Source of the DNA: a bacterium
Lineage (GTDB): Bacteria; Patescibacteriota; Microgenomatia; Levybacterales; UBA12049
NCBI GenBank assembly: GCA_021785915.1
Contig: JAJYEF010000005.1
Coordinates: forward strand, 1-35,916
Direction of reading: 5' to 3'
Length of the DNA stretch: 35,916 nt
Part shown: positions 27,503 through 34,879 of the stretch, piece by piece
Layout of the letters: every line of letters begins with the position of its first letter
How positions within the stretch are numbered: position 1 is the stretch's first letter
Notes under the pieces: generated by a model
Seen by the model: only the letters and a program-made list of their open reading frames with translations
Told to the model about the DNA's origin: nothing
Database searches by the model: none
Made by a program: the position numbers and the translations under genes

Positions 27503-27566
27503 CTAAGAGTGATGAAGCTCACCTAATTGTTCCTATGAACTGACAGCTTCTACGACTGTAGGAGCC
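27503..27566 (+). promoter_or_regulatory. Fluoride (crcB-motif) riboswitch B with RBS-sequestering platform, upstream of prenyltransferase-repeat protein
   Basis: AGAGTGATGAAGCTCACCTAATTGTTCCTATGAACTGACAGCTTCTACGACTGTAGGAGCC-ATG. P1 GTG/CAC region, P2 GTTC/GAAC, pseudoknot GAAGC/GCTTC, platform GCTTCTAC-GACT-GTAGGAGC masks AGGAG. Confidence 0.9.
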
Positions 27567-28391
27567 ATGTTTGATAAACAGAAAATCATAGACTACACGG
27601 AGGATAAACATCTAAAAGACGGGGGTTATTTTTTCGCTAAAGTCGAACCTTCTAGCGGTCTTGATACCTATTACGCTGTAAAAATCCTCAAAATGCTAGG
27701 AATGAAACCGCAAGACCCTTTGGGAGTAAAAAGATTTTTCCTCGATATGGAAGCTTCAGAAGGAATTGACGATATTACGGGACTGTATCTTAATCTAGAA
27801 ACACTAAAAGAGATTGGATACGATTTAACTCGTTTTAGATGCTATGAATCTATCGTTAAAGAAACACAAAATAGACATGGGGGATTTGGAACTGTTGGCG
27901 AACTCTATGTCGAGATTGCTTCAGAACTTGAAACAACCTATAGAGCTGTTGTAATTTCAAACGATTTAAATTGCTCTCTAGATAAAAATTCTCTTGTTGA
28001 GTTTATTTTTTCTTTTCAAAATAAAGATGGAGGTTTCGGAAGTAAAGGACTTTCTCTTCTTTCAACAACTTACTACGCTCTTTCAATACTTCAAGAACTT
28101 GGTGAACGGAAAAAAATTGCAAAAATTCCGAATTTTTTATTGGATATAGAAAGAAGCAATTTTTTTAACTTTTACTTAGAAGATATATTTTGGTTAACAG
28201 AAAGTTTACAACTCCTTAAACAAAAACCAAGAGATACAAAAACGATAATATCCTTTTTAGAGATGTGCATCCGGATTGACGGCGGATTTTCTCGTTCAAT
28301 AAACTTGGGAATTTCAACACTTGAGGATACATATTATGCAGTAACAATTCTTAAGAGATTGGAAGAATACGGAATACAAGAATTTGTCTAA
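27567..28391 (+). CDS. Prenyltransferase/squalene-cyclase-like repeat (alpha/alpha toroid) protein
   Basis: Repeats with DGGYF...LDTYYAVKIL, HGGFGT...LETTYRAVV, DGGFGSKGLSLLSTTYYALSILQELG, DGGFSR...LEDTYYAVTILKRL. Confidence 0.75.
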   Translation: MFDKQKIIDYTEDKHLKDGGYFFAKVEPSSGLDTYYAVKILKMLGMKPQDPLGVKRFFLDMEASEGIDDITGLYLNLETLKEIGYDLTRFRCYESIVKETQNRHGGFGTVGELYVEIASELETTYRAVVISNDLNCSLDKNSLVEFIFSFQNKDGGFGSKGLSLLSTTYYALSILQELGERKKIAKIPNFLLDIERSNFFNFYLEDIFWLTESLQLLKQKPRDTKTIISFLEMCIRIDGGFSRSINLGISTLEDTYYAVTILKRLEEYGIQEFV

Positions 28392-28402
28392 AATCGGTAA
28401 TT

Positions 28403-28633
28403 ATGAAAGAACAGCTTTTGATTTATTTTTGGAAATTTTTTCTTCCTGCCGAAAAAATTGAAGAAAAGAAAAAAGAACTTTTAATTAAAAAGATTAAGTA
28501 TCACGTTGAACACACATCGGGAGGAGGAATATTCTTTACGTTTTGGGAAAAGATAAAAATTCTTGGCTTTGTCGGTTTTTTAATTCTTATAAGTTTTTCA
28601 ATATTTTTCTTATTAGCTTTTGTATCAAAATAA
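28403..28633 (+). CDS. Small single-TM protein
   Basis: 76 aa; basic N-terminal half then ILGFVGFLILISFSIFFLLAFVSK; 11 bp after the preceding CDS. Confidence 0.6.
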   Translation: MKEQLLIYFWKFFLPAEKIEEKKKELLIKKIKYHVEHTSGGGIFFTFWEKIKILGFVGFLILISFSIFFLLAFVSK

Positions 28634-28634
28634 A

Positions 28635-29093
28635 TTAAGATATTTTGTATTTTTGTTTTAAAGCAATAACATCATCCGATTGCGTAAACTCATTAAGCGC
28701 CGTAGTCACAGCAGATATTCCAAAAACTGCAGTCGGGAAAGAAAAACAAAAATCAAATCCCTTAAGCACACCCCTTCGAAGTCTCTGTGCTGTACGAATA
28801 GTTTCTGAATCGGGGAGCTCATTAACGAGCTTATCAAGCACAATTCCAAAAGAAGCAAGGGTTTTTGCTAAGGTTGCCCTTAAAGCAATGTCTGTATCCT
28901 GATTTTTAATTTTTCTGATTAGAAGTGGAATTACGTTAGATGAATAGTTGACTACTCTATCATATTCGCTATTTTGGTAAACTTTTTCTATCCTATATCC
29001 CCATAAACCGACGACGTCTACCAGTCTGTCTCCTTTTGCTAAGTCCAGTCCTGTAAAAATACTTGTATTTATTTCTGTTTCCCGTTTTGGCAT
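28635..29093 (-). CDS. Hypothetical protein
   Basis: 152-aa ORF with ATG start; helical, HEAT-like in appearance (VIPLLIRKIKNQDTDIALRATLAKTLASFG). Confidence 0.5.
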   Translation of the reverse strand: MPKRETEINTSIFTGLDLAKGDRLVDVVGLWGYRIEKVYQNSEYDRVVNYSSNVIPLLIRKIKNQDTDIALRATLAKTLASFGIVLDKLVNELPDSETIRTAQRLRRGVLKGFDFCFSFPTAVFGISAVTTALNEFTQSDDVIALKQKYKIS

Positions 29094-29110
29094 TAAGTTT
29101 TAAATAAAAA

Positions 29111-29332
29111 TTAATTTATAATTCTACTTAAATTCTGAATAAATTTCTGCTGGTTGTTAATTAGTTCATCAGTTTTAAAATTCCTAAGCTCTCTAACTGC
29201 CTGAGCTGATAACTTTTTTAAAGTTTGGTCATTTTCCAATACATCTTCGTCAACTTCAAGAGCTGTTTTATTTATACCTAACAACTTTAGACTTGAAAGA
29301 GAACGTATGCGTGAGAGTGCAACATAACTCAT
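29111..29332 (-). pseudogene. PIF1-like helicase C-terminal fragment
   Basis: MSYVALSRIRSLSSLKLLGINKTALEVDEDVLENDQTLKKLSAQAVRELRNFK aligns with the C-terminus of the helicase at 31115-32443 (MGYVALSRVRSLSSMKLMGVNKIALQVDETVLESDQTLRNLSTQALIELRNLK). Confidence 0.8.
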
Positions 29333-29436
29333 TCTCCAAATAACTCGTTAAATATATCTTCGTACATGCTTTGTATATACAGATCCCACGGGTAGGCGAC
29401 AAATAATCTTTTTTTCGTCTTTATGTCCAAGTTCAT
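29329..29436 (-). pseudogene. 35-aa ORF, possible N-terminal remnant
   Basis: Manual translation MNLDIKTKKRLFVAYPWDLYIQSMYEDIFNELFGE*, ATGA overlap with the helicase fragment; FVAYPW start is reminiscent of TIR-like/nucleotide-binding N-termini (weak). Confidence 0.35.
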
Positions 29437-29525
29437 AGTTAGCCTATTATATCTCTTGATTTAAATTGTGCAAGAAACATTAAACGATATTTTTAGCTTG
29501 CGCTTCGCAGAATTAAAGGTCTACG

Positions 29526-29547
29526 TCGCACAACTCAAGATGTGCGA
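29526..29547. repeat. Perfect 7-bp hairpin
   Basis: TCGCACA-ACTCAAGA-TGTGCGA in the intergenic region upstream of the 65-aa ORF. Confidence 0.6.
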
Positions 29548-29598
29548 TTTACATAAAATATTTGATTTCTTAGTTTTCTAAGAGTATCTTTTACTTAA

Positions 29599-29796
29599 AT
29601 GCAGCTTTCAGACGAATCGATACAGGAGTTTAAAGAAATATTTAAAAAAGAGTATGGAAAAGAATATACGGATTCTGAAGCAAGAGAAGCTGCGAAAAAT
29701 CTCGTTGGATTTTTCGATCTTTTGATTAAGGTTGACCAACGAAATAAGCAAAATAAGAACAAATCTAATGCTGGCAAAGATGATTATGAGTTATAA
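29599..29796 (+). CDS. Small hypothetical protein (CPR-type, EF..KEYGKEYTDSEA pattern)
   Basis: MQLSDESIQEFKEIFKKEYGKEYTDSEAREAAKNLVGFFDLL; resembles short proteins common in CPR genomes (from memory). Confidence 0.55.
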   Translation: MQLSDESIQEFKEIFKKEYGKEYTDSEAREAAKNLVGFFDLLIKVDQRNKQNKNKSNAGKDDYEL

Positions 29797-29812
29797 ATTT
29801 GTGTAGGTTTAA

Positions 29813-31108
29813 TTAGAAGTTTCTGAAGCTAGACAGACCCGTTCCGTAATTAGTTTTTCCCACAAGCATTCTTTCGATTCGCATCAGTCTGTTATATTTC
29901 GCCACCCGTTCAGACCTTGCCGGAGCGCCGGTTTTCATTTGTCCGATACCCATCGCAACCGTAAAGTCCGCAATAAAAGTGTCCTCAGTCTCTCCGCTTC
30001 TATGGGAAACAACAGATGTCATGTTATTTTTTCTGGCAAGTAATACCGCATCAATCGTTTCGGTTAAAGTTCCTATTTGATTTAACTTTATTAAAACAGA
30101 GTTCGTAGTTTTATTATCAATACCTCTTTGGATTCGTTTTACATTGGTGACATACAAATCATCTCCGACAATTTGGAGTTTATCTCCGAAGGAAGCCGTA
30201 AATTTTCCAAAAGCATTCCAGTCGTCTTCGGCGAAGATATCTTCCATAGAGATAATCGGGTATTTTGAGGCAAGGTTTTGGAAAAAGCCTGAAAGATCGT
30301 CGCTTGTTACTGTTTTTCCTTCCTTGGTAAGGTTATATTTTCCGTCAACAAAAAATTCCGAAGCAGCAGGGTCAATTCCGAACGAAATGTCTCCTCCGAG
30401 TTTGTATCCGGCTTTTTGGATAGCTTCTGATAAAAGCTCGAAAGGTTCTTCGTTTGAAGAAACTTTTGGAGCAAAACCTCCTTCATCTCCAACGGTTATG
30501 GCATAACCTTTTTCCTTAATTATGCCTTTTAATATCTGATAAACCTCCGCATTCATTCTGATTGCTTCAACCACAGATTTGGCTCCGATAGGGAAAAGCA
30601 TGTATTCTTGAATATCGGTTGCCCAATTTGCGTGTTTTCCACCATTCATCACATTCATTTCGGGGATTGGCATAATGTAAGTTCCGTTAAAATCTGGGTT
30701 AAATTTAGTGAGGTATTCATAGAGTTCTTTCTTTTCTGATGCGCTTTCAGCTCTGGCAGCACTTAAAGAAACAGAAAGAATTGCATTTGCCCCAAGATTA
30801 GCTTTATTTTCAGTTCCGTCTAATTCAATCATGGTCTGATCAAGTTTATTTTGATCTTGAGCGTCTAATCCAATAACTGCTTGGGAAATCTTAGAATTGA
30901 CGTTTTCAACGGCTTTTAGCACTCCTAAACCGTTATATCTGCTCTTGTCTCCATCTCTAATTTCTACAGCCTCGTACTTACCTGTGGAGGCACCAGAGGG
31001 TATTGCATCCCATCCTTTTGATCCGTCTTCAAGCACGGTTACAGCCTCAATTGTCGGGTTGCCGCGGCTATCTAAAATTTCTTGCGCTTGAACTGATTTA
31101 ATTTTCAT
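29813..31108 (-). CDS. eno: Enolase, canonical paralog 2
   Basis: AQEILDSRGNPTIEAVT, SGASTGKYEAVEIRDGD, NGGKHANWATDIQEYMLFPIGA, VGDEGGFAP, MEDIFAEDDWNAF, LIKLNQIGTLTET, VSHRSGETEDTFIAD, KTGAPARSERVAKYNRLMRIE. Confidence 0.95.
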   Translation of the reverse strand: MKIKSVQAQEILDSRGNPTIEAVTVLEDGSKGWDAIPSGASTGKYEAVEIRDGDKSRYNGLGVLKAVENVNSKISQAVIGLDAQDQNKLDQTMIELDGTENKANLGANAILSVSLSAARAESASEKKELYEYLTKFNPDFNGTYIMPIPEMNVMNGGKHANWATDIQEYMLFPIGAKSVVEAIRMNAEVYQILKGIIKEKGYAITVGDEGGFAPKVSSNEEPFELLSEAIQKAGYKLGGDISFGIDPAASEFFVDGKYNLTKEGKTVTSDDLSGFFQNLASKYPIISMEDIFAEDDWNAFGKFTASFGDKLQIVGDDLYVTNVKRIQRGIDNKTTNSVLIKLNQIGTLTETIDAVLLARKNNMTSVVSHRSGETEDTFIADFTVAMGIGQMKTGAPARSERVAKYNRLMRIERMLVGKTNYGTGLSSFRNF

Positions 31109-31114
31109 ATTATT

Positions 31115-32443
31115 TTAATTATACATAACTTGTCTTAGGTTTTCGATGAATTCTTTTTGTTTATCTAATCTATCTTGTGGTTTTAAATTTCTTAATTCGA
31201 TTAGCGCTTGGGTTGATAAATTTCTAAGAGTTTGATCGGATTCCAAGACGGTTTCGTCCACCTGAAGTGCTATTTTATTAACTCCCATAAGCTTCATGCT
31301 CGAAAGGCTTCTGACTCTGGATAAGGCCACATATCCCATTCCGTGAGCAAATGACTTGCTTAAATCAATTTCTGCTAAATCAAGGCTCATGCCTTGAGAT
31401 TTATGAATGGTAATTGCCCATGCCAAACGCAAAGGAACCTGGCTAATTTCGGCTTTTAGAACATCTTTTTCTTCGATTTTCCAACTCGCGGGTTTTGCGA
31501 CTGCTTTAAGACCGGAGGTTGTTTTAACAACAGGGAATCCTTCCTCGTCAAATCCAATTATTTTACCAAGAGTTCCGTTAACATATCCTTGATTAAAGTT
31601 ATTTTTAACAAACATAACTAAAGCTCCTTTTTTAAGAATCAGTTTTTCTGGAGCAAGACAGCCTTTTTTAAGATTGTCAACCAGAGTTTGCTCTCCCCAG
31701 GACGTCATTTCGTAAGCTCTTGACTCCTCTTTTATTTTATCAAGCTCGAAATAATTAAGGCCATCTACGTCAACGTTATGCGTGTAAAGTTTGGTCGGAG
31801 TGATTTTCGCTTCAAGCTTTTTATTCAGTCTTGACATTAAAAGTCTTAAGGATTCAACAGAAACGTCATTTTGTCTTATTTCGTTCAGTATCTGTAAAAA
31901 TCTTGAGTCTTCCTGCCTATATTGTTCTTCAAGGTAACAAATTTTTACATCCATTTCCTGCCAGGATTGCGATTTATCTACAAAACTGTTATCATCACTG
32001 TTTTTGCTTACAGGCGGGAGCTGGAAAAAATCTCCGCACAAAATTACTTGCAATCCGCCAAAAGGAGCATCGCTATTTTTGAATACTTTGCAAATCTTAT
32101 TTACCATATCAAGCCTTGATGCCTGAAGCATGGAAATCTCATCAATAACTAGCACCTTGGTATTTGCAAATCTTTCTTGCAAATAAGGTTTAAGAAGGAT
32201 ATTACTGATATCATCGTCTTCAAGTTTATCCTTTATTCCGATACCCGACCATGAATGAATAGTTAGACCGTCTAGATGCGTAGCGGCAATTCCGGTTGAG
32301 GCTGTAACTCCAACTTCAACGCCATTTTTTTGTAAATACCCAATATACTCATTAAGAAGGTAAGTTTTTCCGCTTCCCGCAGCACCCGTAAGGTAGACAT
32401 TATAGCCCAATTTTAGAATATCGAAAGCCTCTTCTTGTGTCAT
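31115..32443 (-). CDS. PIF1-like ATP-dependent DNA helicase
   Basis: Walker A LTGAAGSGKTYLLNEYI, VGVTASTGIAATHLDGLTIHSWSGIG, VLIDEIS-like VLVIDEISMLQ, GDFFQLPPV, AITIHKSQGMSLDLAEIDL, GYVALSRVRS. Confidence 0.92.
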   Translation of the reverse strand: MTQEEAFDILKLGYNVYLTGAAGSGKTYLLNEYIGYLQKNGVEVGVTASTGIAATHLDGLTIHSWSGIGIKDKLEDDDISNILLKPYLQERFANTKVLVIDEISMLQASRLDMVNKICKVFKNSDAPFGGLQVILCGDFFQLPPVSKNSDDNSFVDKSQSWQEMDVKICYLEEQYRQEDSRFLQILNEIRQNDVSVESLRLLMSRLNKKLEAKITPTKLYTHNVDVDGLNYFELDKIKEESRAYEMTSWGEQTLVDNLKKGCLAPEKLILKKGALVMFVKNNFNQGYVNGTLGKIIGFDEEGFPVVKTTSGLKAVAKPASWKIEEKDVLKAEISQVPLRLAWAITIHKSQGMSLDLAEIDLSKSFAHGMGYVALSRVRSLSSMKLMGVNKIALQVDETVLESDQTLRNLSTQALIELRNLKPQDRLDKQKEFIENLRQVMYN

Positions 32444-32446
32444 TTT

Positions 32447-32953
32447 TCATTTTATCCCGTATTTTTCTTTGTATCTTCTGACTGCTTCGGAAAGCGGGGG
32501 AACGTTATATTTTGCGCGTTCCTCATCCGTTGTTGTTTCGTCGACAGTTTCCAACTCAGGTTCACCATTCCTGTTGGTCCTAAATTGCGTTCCGTATTTT
32601 TGCGGTTTGCCAATTGACAGTAAATATCTGTCCATTGTGGCAGCAAAAAGCCATTTTGCACTTTCATCACCCTTTTCTACCGCCTTCTTGGCAAATTCAT
32701 GTGCAAGGGCAAAGTCTTCAATAGTCTCTCCGTGCTGAAGTATATATGCGCCATGATGGTAATCAAGGCCCGTTTTAATCGAATCTAAATCCCTTAGGAA
32801 TAAAACCGCTTCTTTCCTTTTTTTGTCTCGTCTTTTAAGCCATGAAACATCCTTGATCGTGGCGAACTCCCAGTTTTTACTGGCTCTGTCTTCAACATCT
32901 TCTTTGTAGAAATGCTGAAGGATTGAAGATGTGTTTTGAACCTTGATAGACAT
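32447..32953 (-). CDS. DUF6624-like protein
   Basis: YHHGAYILQHGETIEDFALAHEFAKKAVEKGDESAKWLFAATMDRYLLSIGKPQKYGTQF. Confidence 0.6.
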   Translation of the reverse strand: MSIKVQNTSSILQHFYKEDVEDRASKNWEFATIKDVSWLKRRDKKRKEAVLFLRDLDSIKTGLDYHHGAYILQHGETIEDFALAHEFAKKAVEKGDESAKWLFAATMDRYLLSIGKPQKYGTQFRTNRNGEPELETVDETTTDEERAKYNVPPLSEAVRRYKEKYGIK

Positions 32954-32959
32954 AAATGA

Positions 32960-33310
32960 TTAAGGTTTTGAATATTCAAGAAACAACCTTTCCTTATCCT
33001 TTTGAAGCAGTCTTCTTTGCTCTTCTATATTTCTTAAAACCTGCTGAAGTTCCGGTTTCTGGCTGAAGTCAATAGTATTATTGATTTTTGACCATTGCTG
33101 AATAAGTTGTCTGTCGCGATTTTCAATAGCCTGTTCTATCAGTTGAAACTGAGTGTGCTTGCTAAAGGTATGCCATTCTTCAAAAGTAGCAAGAAATTCG
33201 GGATTATATTCTCCTATTTCTATTGCCTTTTGAAGAGTCATTAGTTGCCCGCCGAAAGATGGTTTTGTGCCCGGTGGAATTATTTCTATTTCATTAGGAT
33301 CGCTTGCCAT
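32960..33310 (-). CDS. Hypothetical protein (ORF track starts at TTG 33334; ATG at 33310 also possible)
   Basis: MASDPNEIEIIPPGTKPSFGGQLMTLQKAIEIGEYNPEFLATFEEWHTFSKHTQFQLIEQAIENRDRQLIQQ... Confidence 0.55.
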   Translation of the reverse strand: MASDPNEIEIIPPGTKPSFGGQLMTLQKAIEIGEYNPEFLATFEEWHTFSKHTQFQLIEQAIENRDRQLIQQWSKINNTIDFSQKPELQQVLRNIEEQRRLLQKDKERLFLEYSKP

Positions 33311-33355
33311 ATTCAAAATTGTAACTTTCTGCAACCAAAATTTATTATTATCTAT

Positions 33356-33898
33356 TTACACTATGTGTAACACTGCGCCAACAACAGATAGTCCTATTCC
33401 TACTGATATAAGGCCTATTGTCCAACGAAAAACATTTGCATAGATAATCCTTGCAATGACAAGACCCAAAAGCCCAAGAGTTGTAAGGGATACGGCAATA
33501 GAAAGTCCAGTTATGTTCGGGAAAAGTATATTTGTAGAAAGGGGTATAAGGGCACCTATAAAACCAAATATACAACTGATACCCATGCCGACAGATACTT
33601 CAACGAAGACTGTTTTGCCAAGGGAAGTTGTTGCAAACTTCCCGTGCGATACGATATTGAGTTGTTTTTCGGCGTTAATAAGTTCTCGTCGAAGCTGTAC
33701 ATATTCCGCTATGAAATAAATGAAAGAACTAGCTACGGCCGTAACAGCAGCGATGCGAAATGCCAGAGAATAATCTAATATTCCTCCTTCAATTATTTTT
33801 CCGGAGGTCAACGTTAATGCGGTTAAAACTCCGTCAACAACACCCAGCAACAGGGCAAATAATTGTTTACCAAGAATAAAATTAACAAAATTTTTCAT
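33356..33898 (-). CDS. VIT1/CCC1-like multi-spanning membrane protein
   Basis: LLGVVDGVLTALTLTSGKI, about five TM helices; overlaps the DUF211 gene by 4 bp. Confidence 0.65.
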   Translation of the reverse strand: MKNFVNFILGKQLFALLLGVVDGVLTALTLTSGKIIEGGILDYSLAFRIAAVTAVASSFIYFIAEYVQLRRELINAEKQLNIVSHGKFATTSLGKTVFVEVSVGMGISCIFGFIGALIPLSTNILFPNITGLSIAVSLTTLGLLGLVIARIIYANVFRWTIGLISVGIGLSVVGAVLHIV

Positions 33899-34179
33899 CG
33901 CGCTTGCTTTACCGGAGTAATTATTCGCTCTCCGGCACCTAATTGGTCAATACTATGTACGACAGCACCGGAATTTTCAATCGCAGTTTGTATTTTGCCA
34001 TAATCAAGATTTTGCCCTTCAATTGTAATATTCATGTCAACCGTTTCTACATCTATTTCAGCAACTTCAATATTGAATCCTTCTACACCTTTGACATTAG
34101 AAATTGCTTCGCCAATTTCCAGTAAGGAAGGGCGCTGAAGTGCTTTATCAACATCTAGTAAGAGTCTTCTAATATTCAT
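33895..34179 (-). CDS. DUF211 family protein
   Basis: MNIRRLLLDVDKALQRPSLLEIGEAISNVKGVEGFNIEVAEIDVETVDMNITIEGQNLDYGKIQTAIENSGAVVHSIDQLGAGERI; matches DUF211 as remembered. Confidence 0.82.
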   Translation of the reverse strand: MNIRRLLLDVDKALQRPSLLEIGEAISNVKGVEGFNIEVAEIDVETVDMNITIEGQNLDYGKIQTAIENSGAVVHSIDQLGAGERIITPVKQAR

Positions 34180-34187
34180 AATTGAGG

Positions 34188-34712
34188 TTACCTCTTTTCA
34201 GATACATAACGGTCCTGGCCTTCCTTAATAATCCTGTATGCCTCTTCTTTTTCCAGCCACCCGTTTATTTTTGCCCATTTACCTTCAAGCTTTTTGTATT
34301 CTTCGAAGAAGTGAACTATTTCTTTCTTATAATGTTCATCAATATCATTCACGTTTTGAATATTGCTGAGCTTAGGATCTTTCTCTACAACTCCTAAAAT
34401 TTTATAATCCTTCCCCGCGTTATCTTCCATATCCAAAGCGCCGACAACTCTAACCCTTACGACACAACCTGGGAAAAGAGGATCGGTAACAAACACCAAT
34501 ACGTCCAAATGGTCTCCGTCCTCGGCCCTTGTATGGGGCACAAACCCATAATCCGTAGGGTAAAAAACCGGAGAATGCAAAACTCTGTCAAGTCTTATCT
34601 CATCCAGGACTTCGTCAAACTCATACTTGTGATGTGAACCTTTAGGAATTTCGACAACGGCATTTATAATTTGCGGTGCTTTGTCTCCAAGCGGTATTTT
34701 TTCGTATGACAT
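34188..34712 (-). CDS. ppa: Soluble inorganic pyrophosphatase (family I)
   Basis: VVEIPKGSHHKYEFDE, RVLHSPVFYPTDYGFVPHT, EDGDHLDVLVFV, GALDMEDNAGKDYKIL. ATG at 34712 (MSYEKIPLG) preferred; the ORF-track start at 34760 lies inside the riboswitch. Confidence 0.95.
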   Translation of the reverse strand: MSYEKIPLGDKAPQIINAVVEIPKGSHHKYEFDEVLDEIRLDRVLHSPVFYPTDYGFVPHTRAEDGDHLDVLVFVTDPLFPGCVVRVRVVGALDMEDNAGKDYKILGVVEKDPKLSNIQNVNDIDEHYKKEIVHFFEEYKKLEGKWAKINGWLEKEEAYRIIKEGQDRYVSEKR

Positions 34713-34783
34713 AAAAAAACTCCTATCAAGTTTGACAGAAGCCATTAGCTTTCGAGGCAATTAGAAGCGAGCTTCATCGCTTA
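34713..34783 (-). promoter_or_regulatory. Fluoride (crcB-motif) riboswitch C with terminator/RBS-masking platform, upstream of ppa
   Basis: Minus strand: AAGCGATGAAGCTCGCTTCTAATTGCCTCGAAAGCTAATGGCTTCTGTCAAACTTGATAGGAGTTTTTTT-ATG. P1 AAGCG/CGCTT, pseudoknot GAAGC/GCTTC; CTTCTGTC...GATAGGAG stem plus U7 forms a terminator whose 3' arm contains the SD AGGAG. Confidence 0.93.
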
Positions 34784-34788
34784 ATTTT

Positions 34789-34815
34789 ATTTTACATCCT
34801 ATTATGTGTTAAAAT
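34789..34815. promoter_or_regulatory. Divergent promoter pair 2
   Basis: TAAAAT on minus (34789-34794) and plus (34810-34815), 15 bp apart, same geometry as pair 1. Confidence 0.7.
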
Positions 34816-34822
34816 CAAGTGT

Positions 34823-34879
34823 AAGTGATGGAGTTCACTCAAAACCGCATTCTTTGCTGATAACTTCTAAAAGTCTACA
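34823..34879 (+). promoter_or_regulatory. Fluoride (crcB-motif) riboswitch D upstream of the 71-aa membrane protein
   Basis: AAGTGATGGAGTTCACTCAAAACCGCATTCTTTGCTGATAACTTCTAAAAGTCTACA-ATG. P1 AGTG/CACT, P2 GCA/TGC, pseudoknot GGAGTT/AACTTC (one G-U); platform ACTT-CTAA-AAGT is weak. Confidence 0.87.

Noticed and set aside
27397-27566. T-box or other tRNA-sensing leader
   Set aside because: The GATGAAG loop, CUAAUG segment and pseudoknot pairing fit the fluoride aptamer, and there is no T-box sequence or specifier domain.
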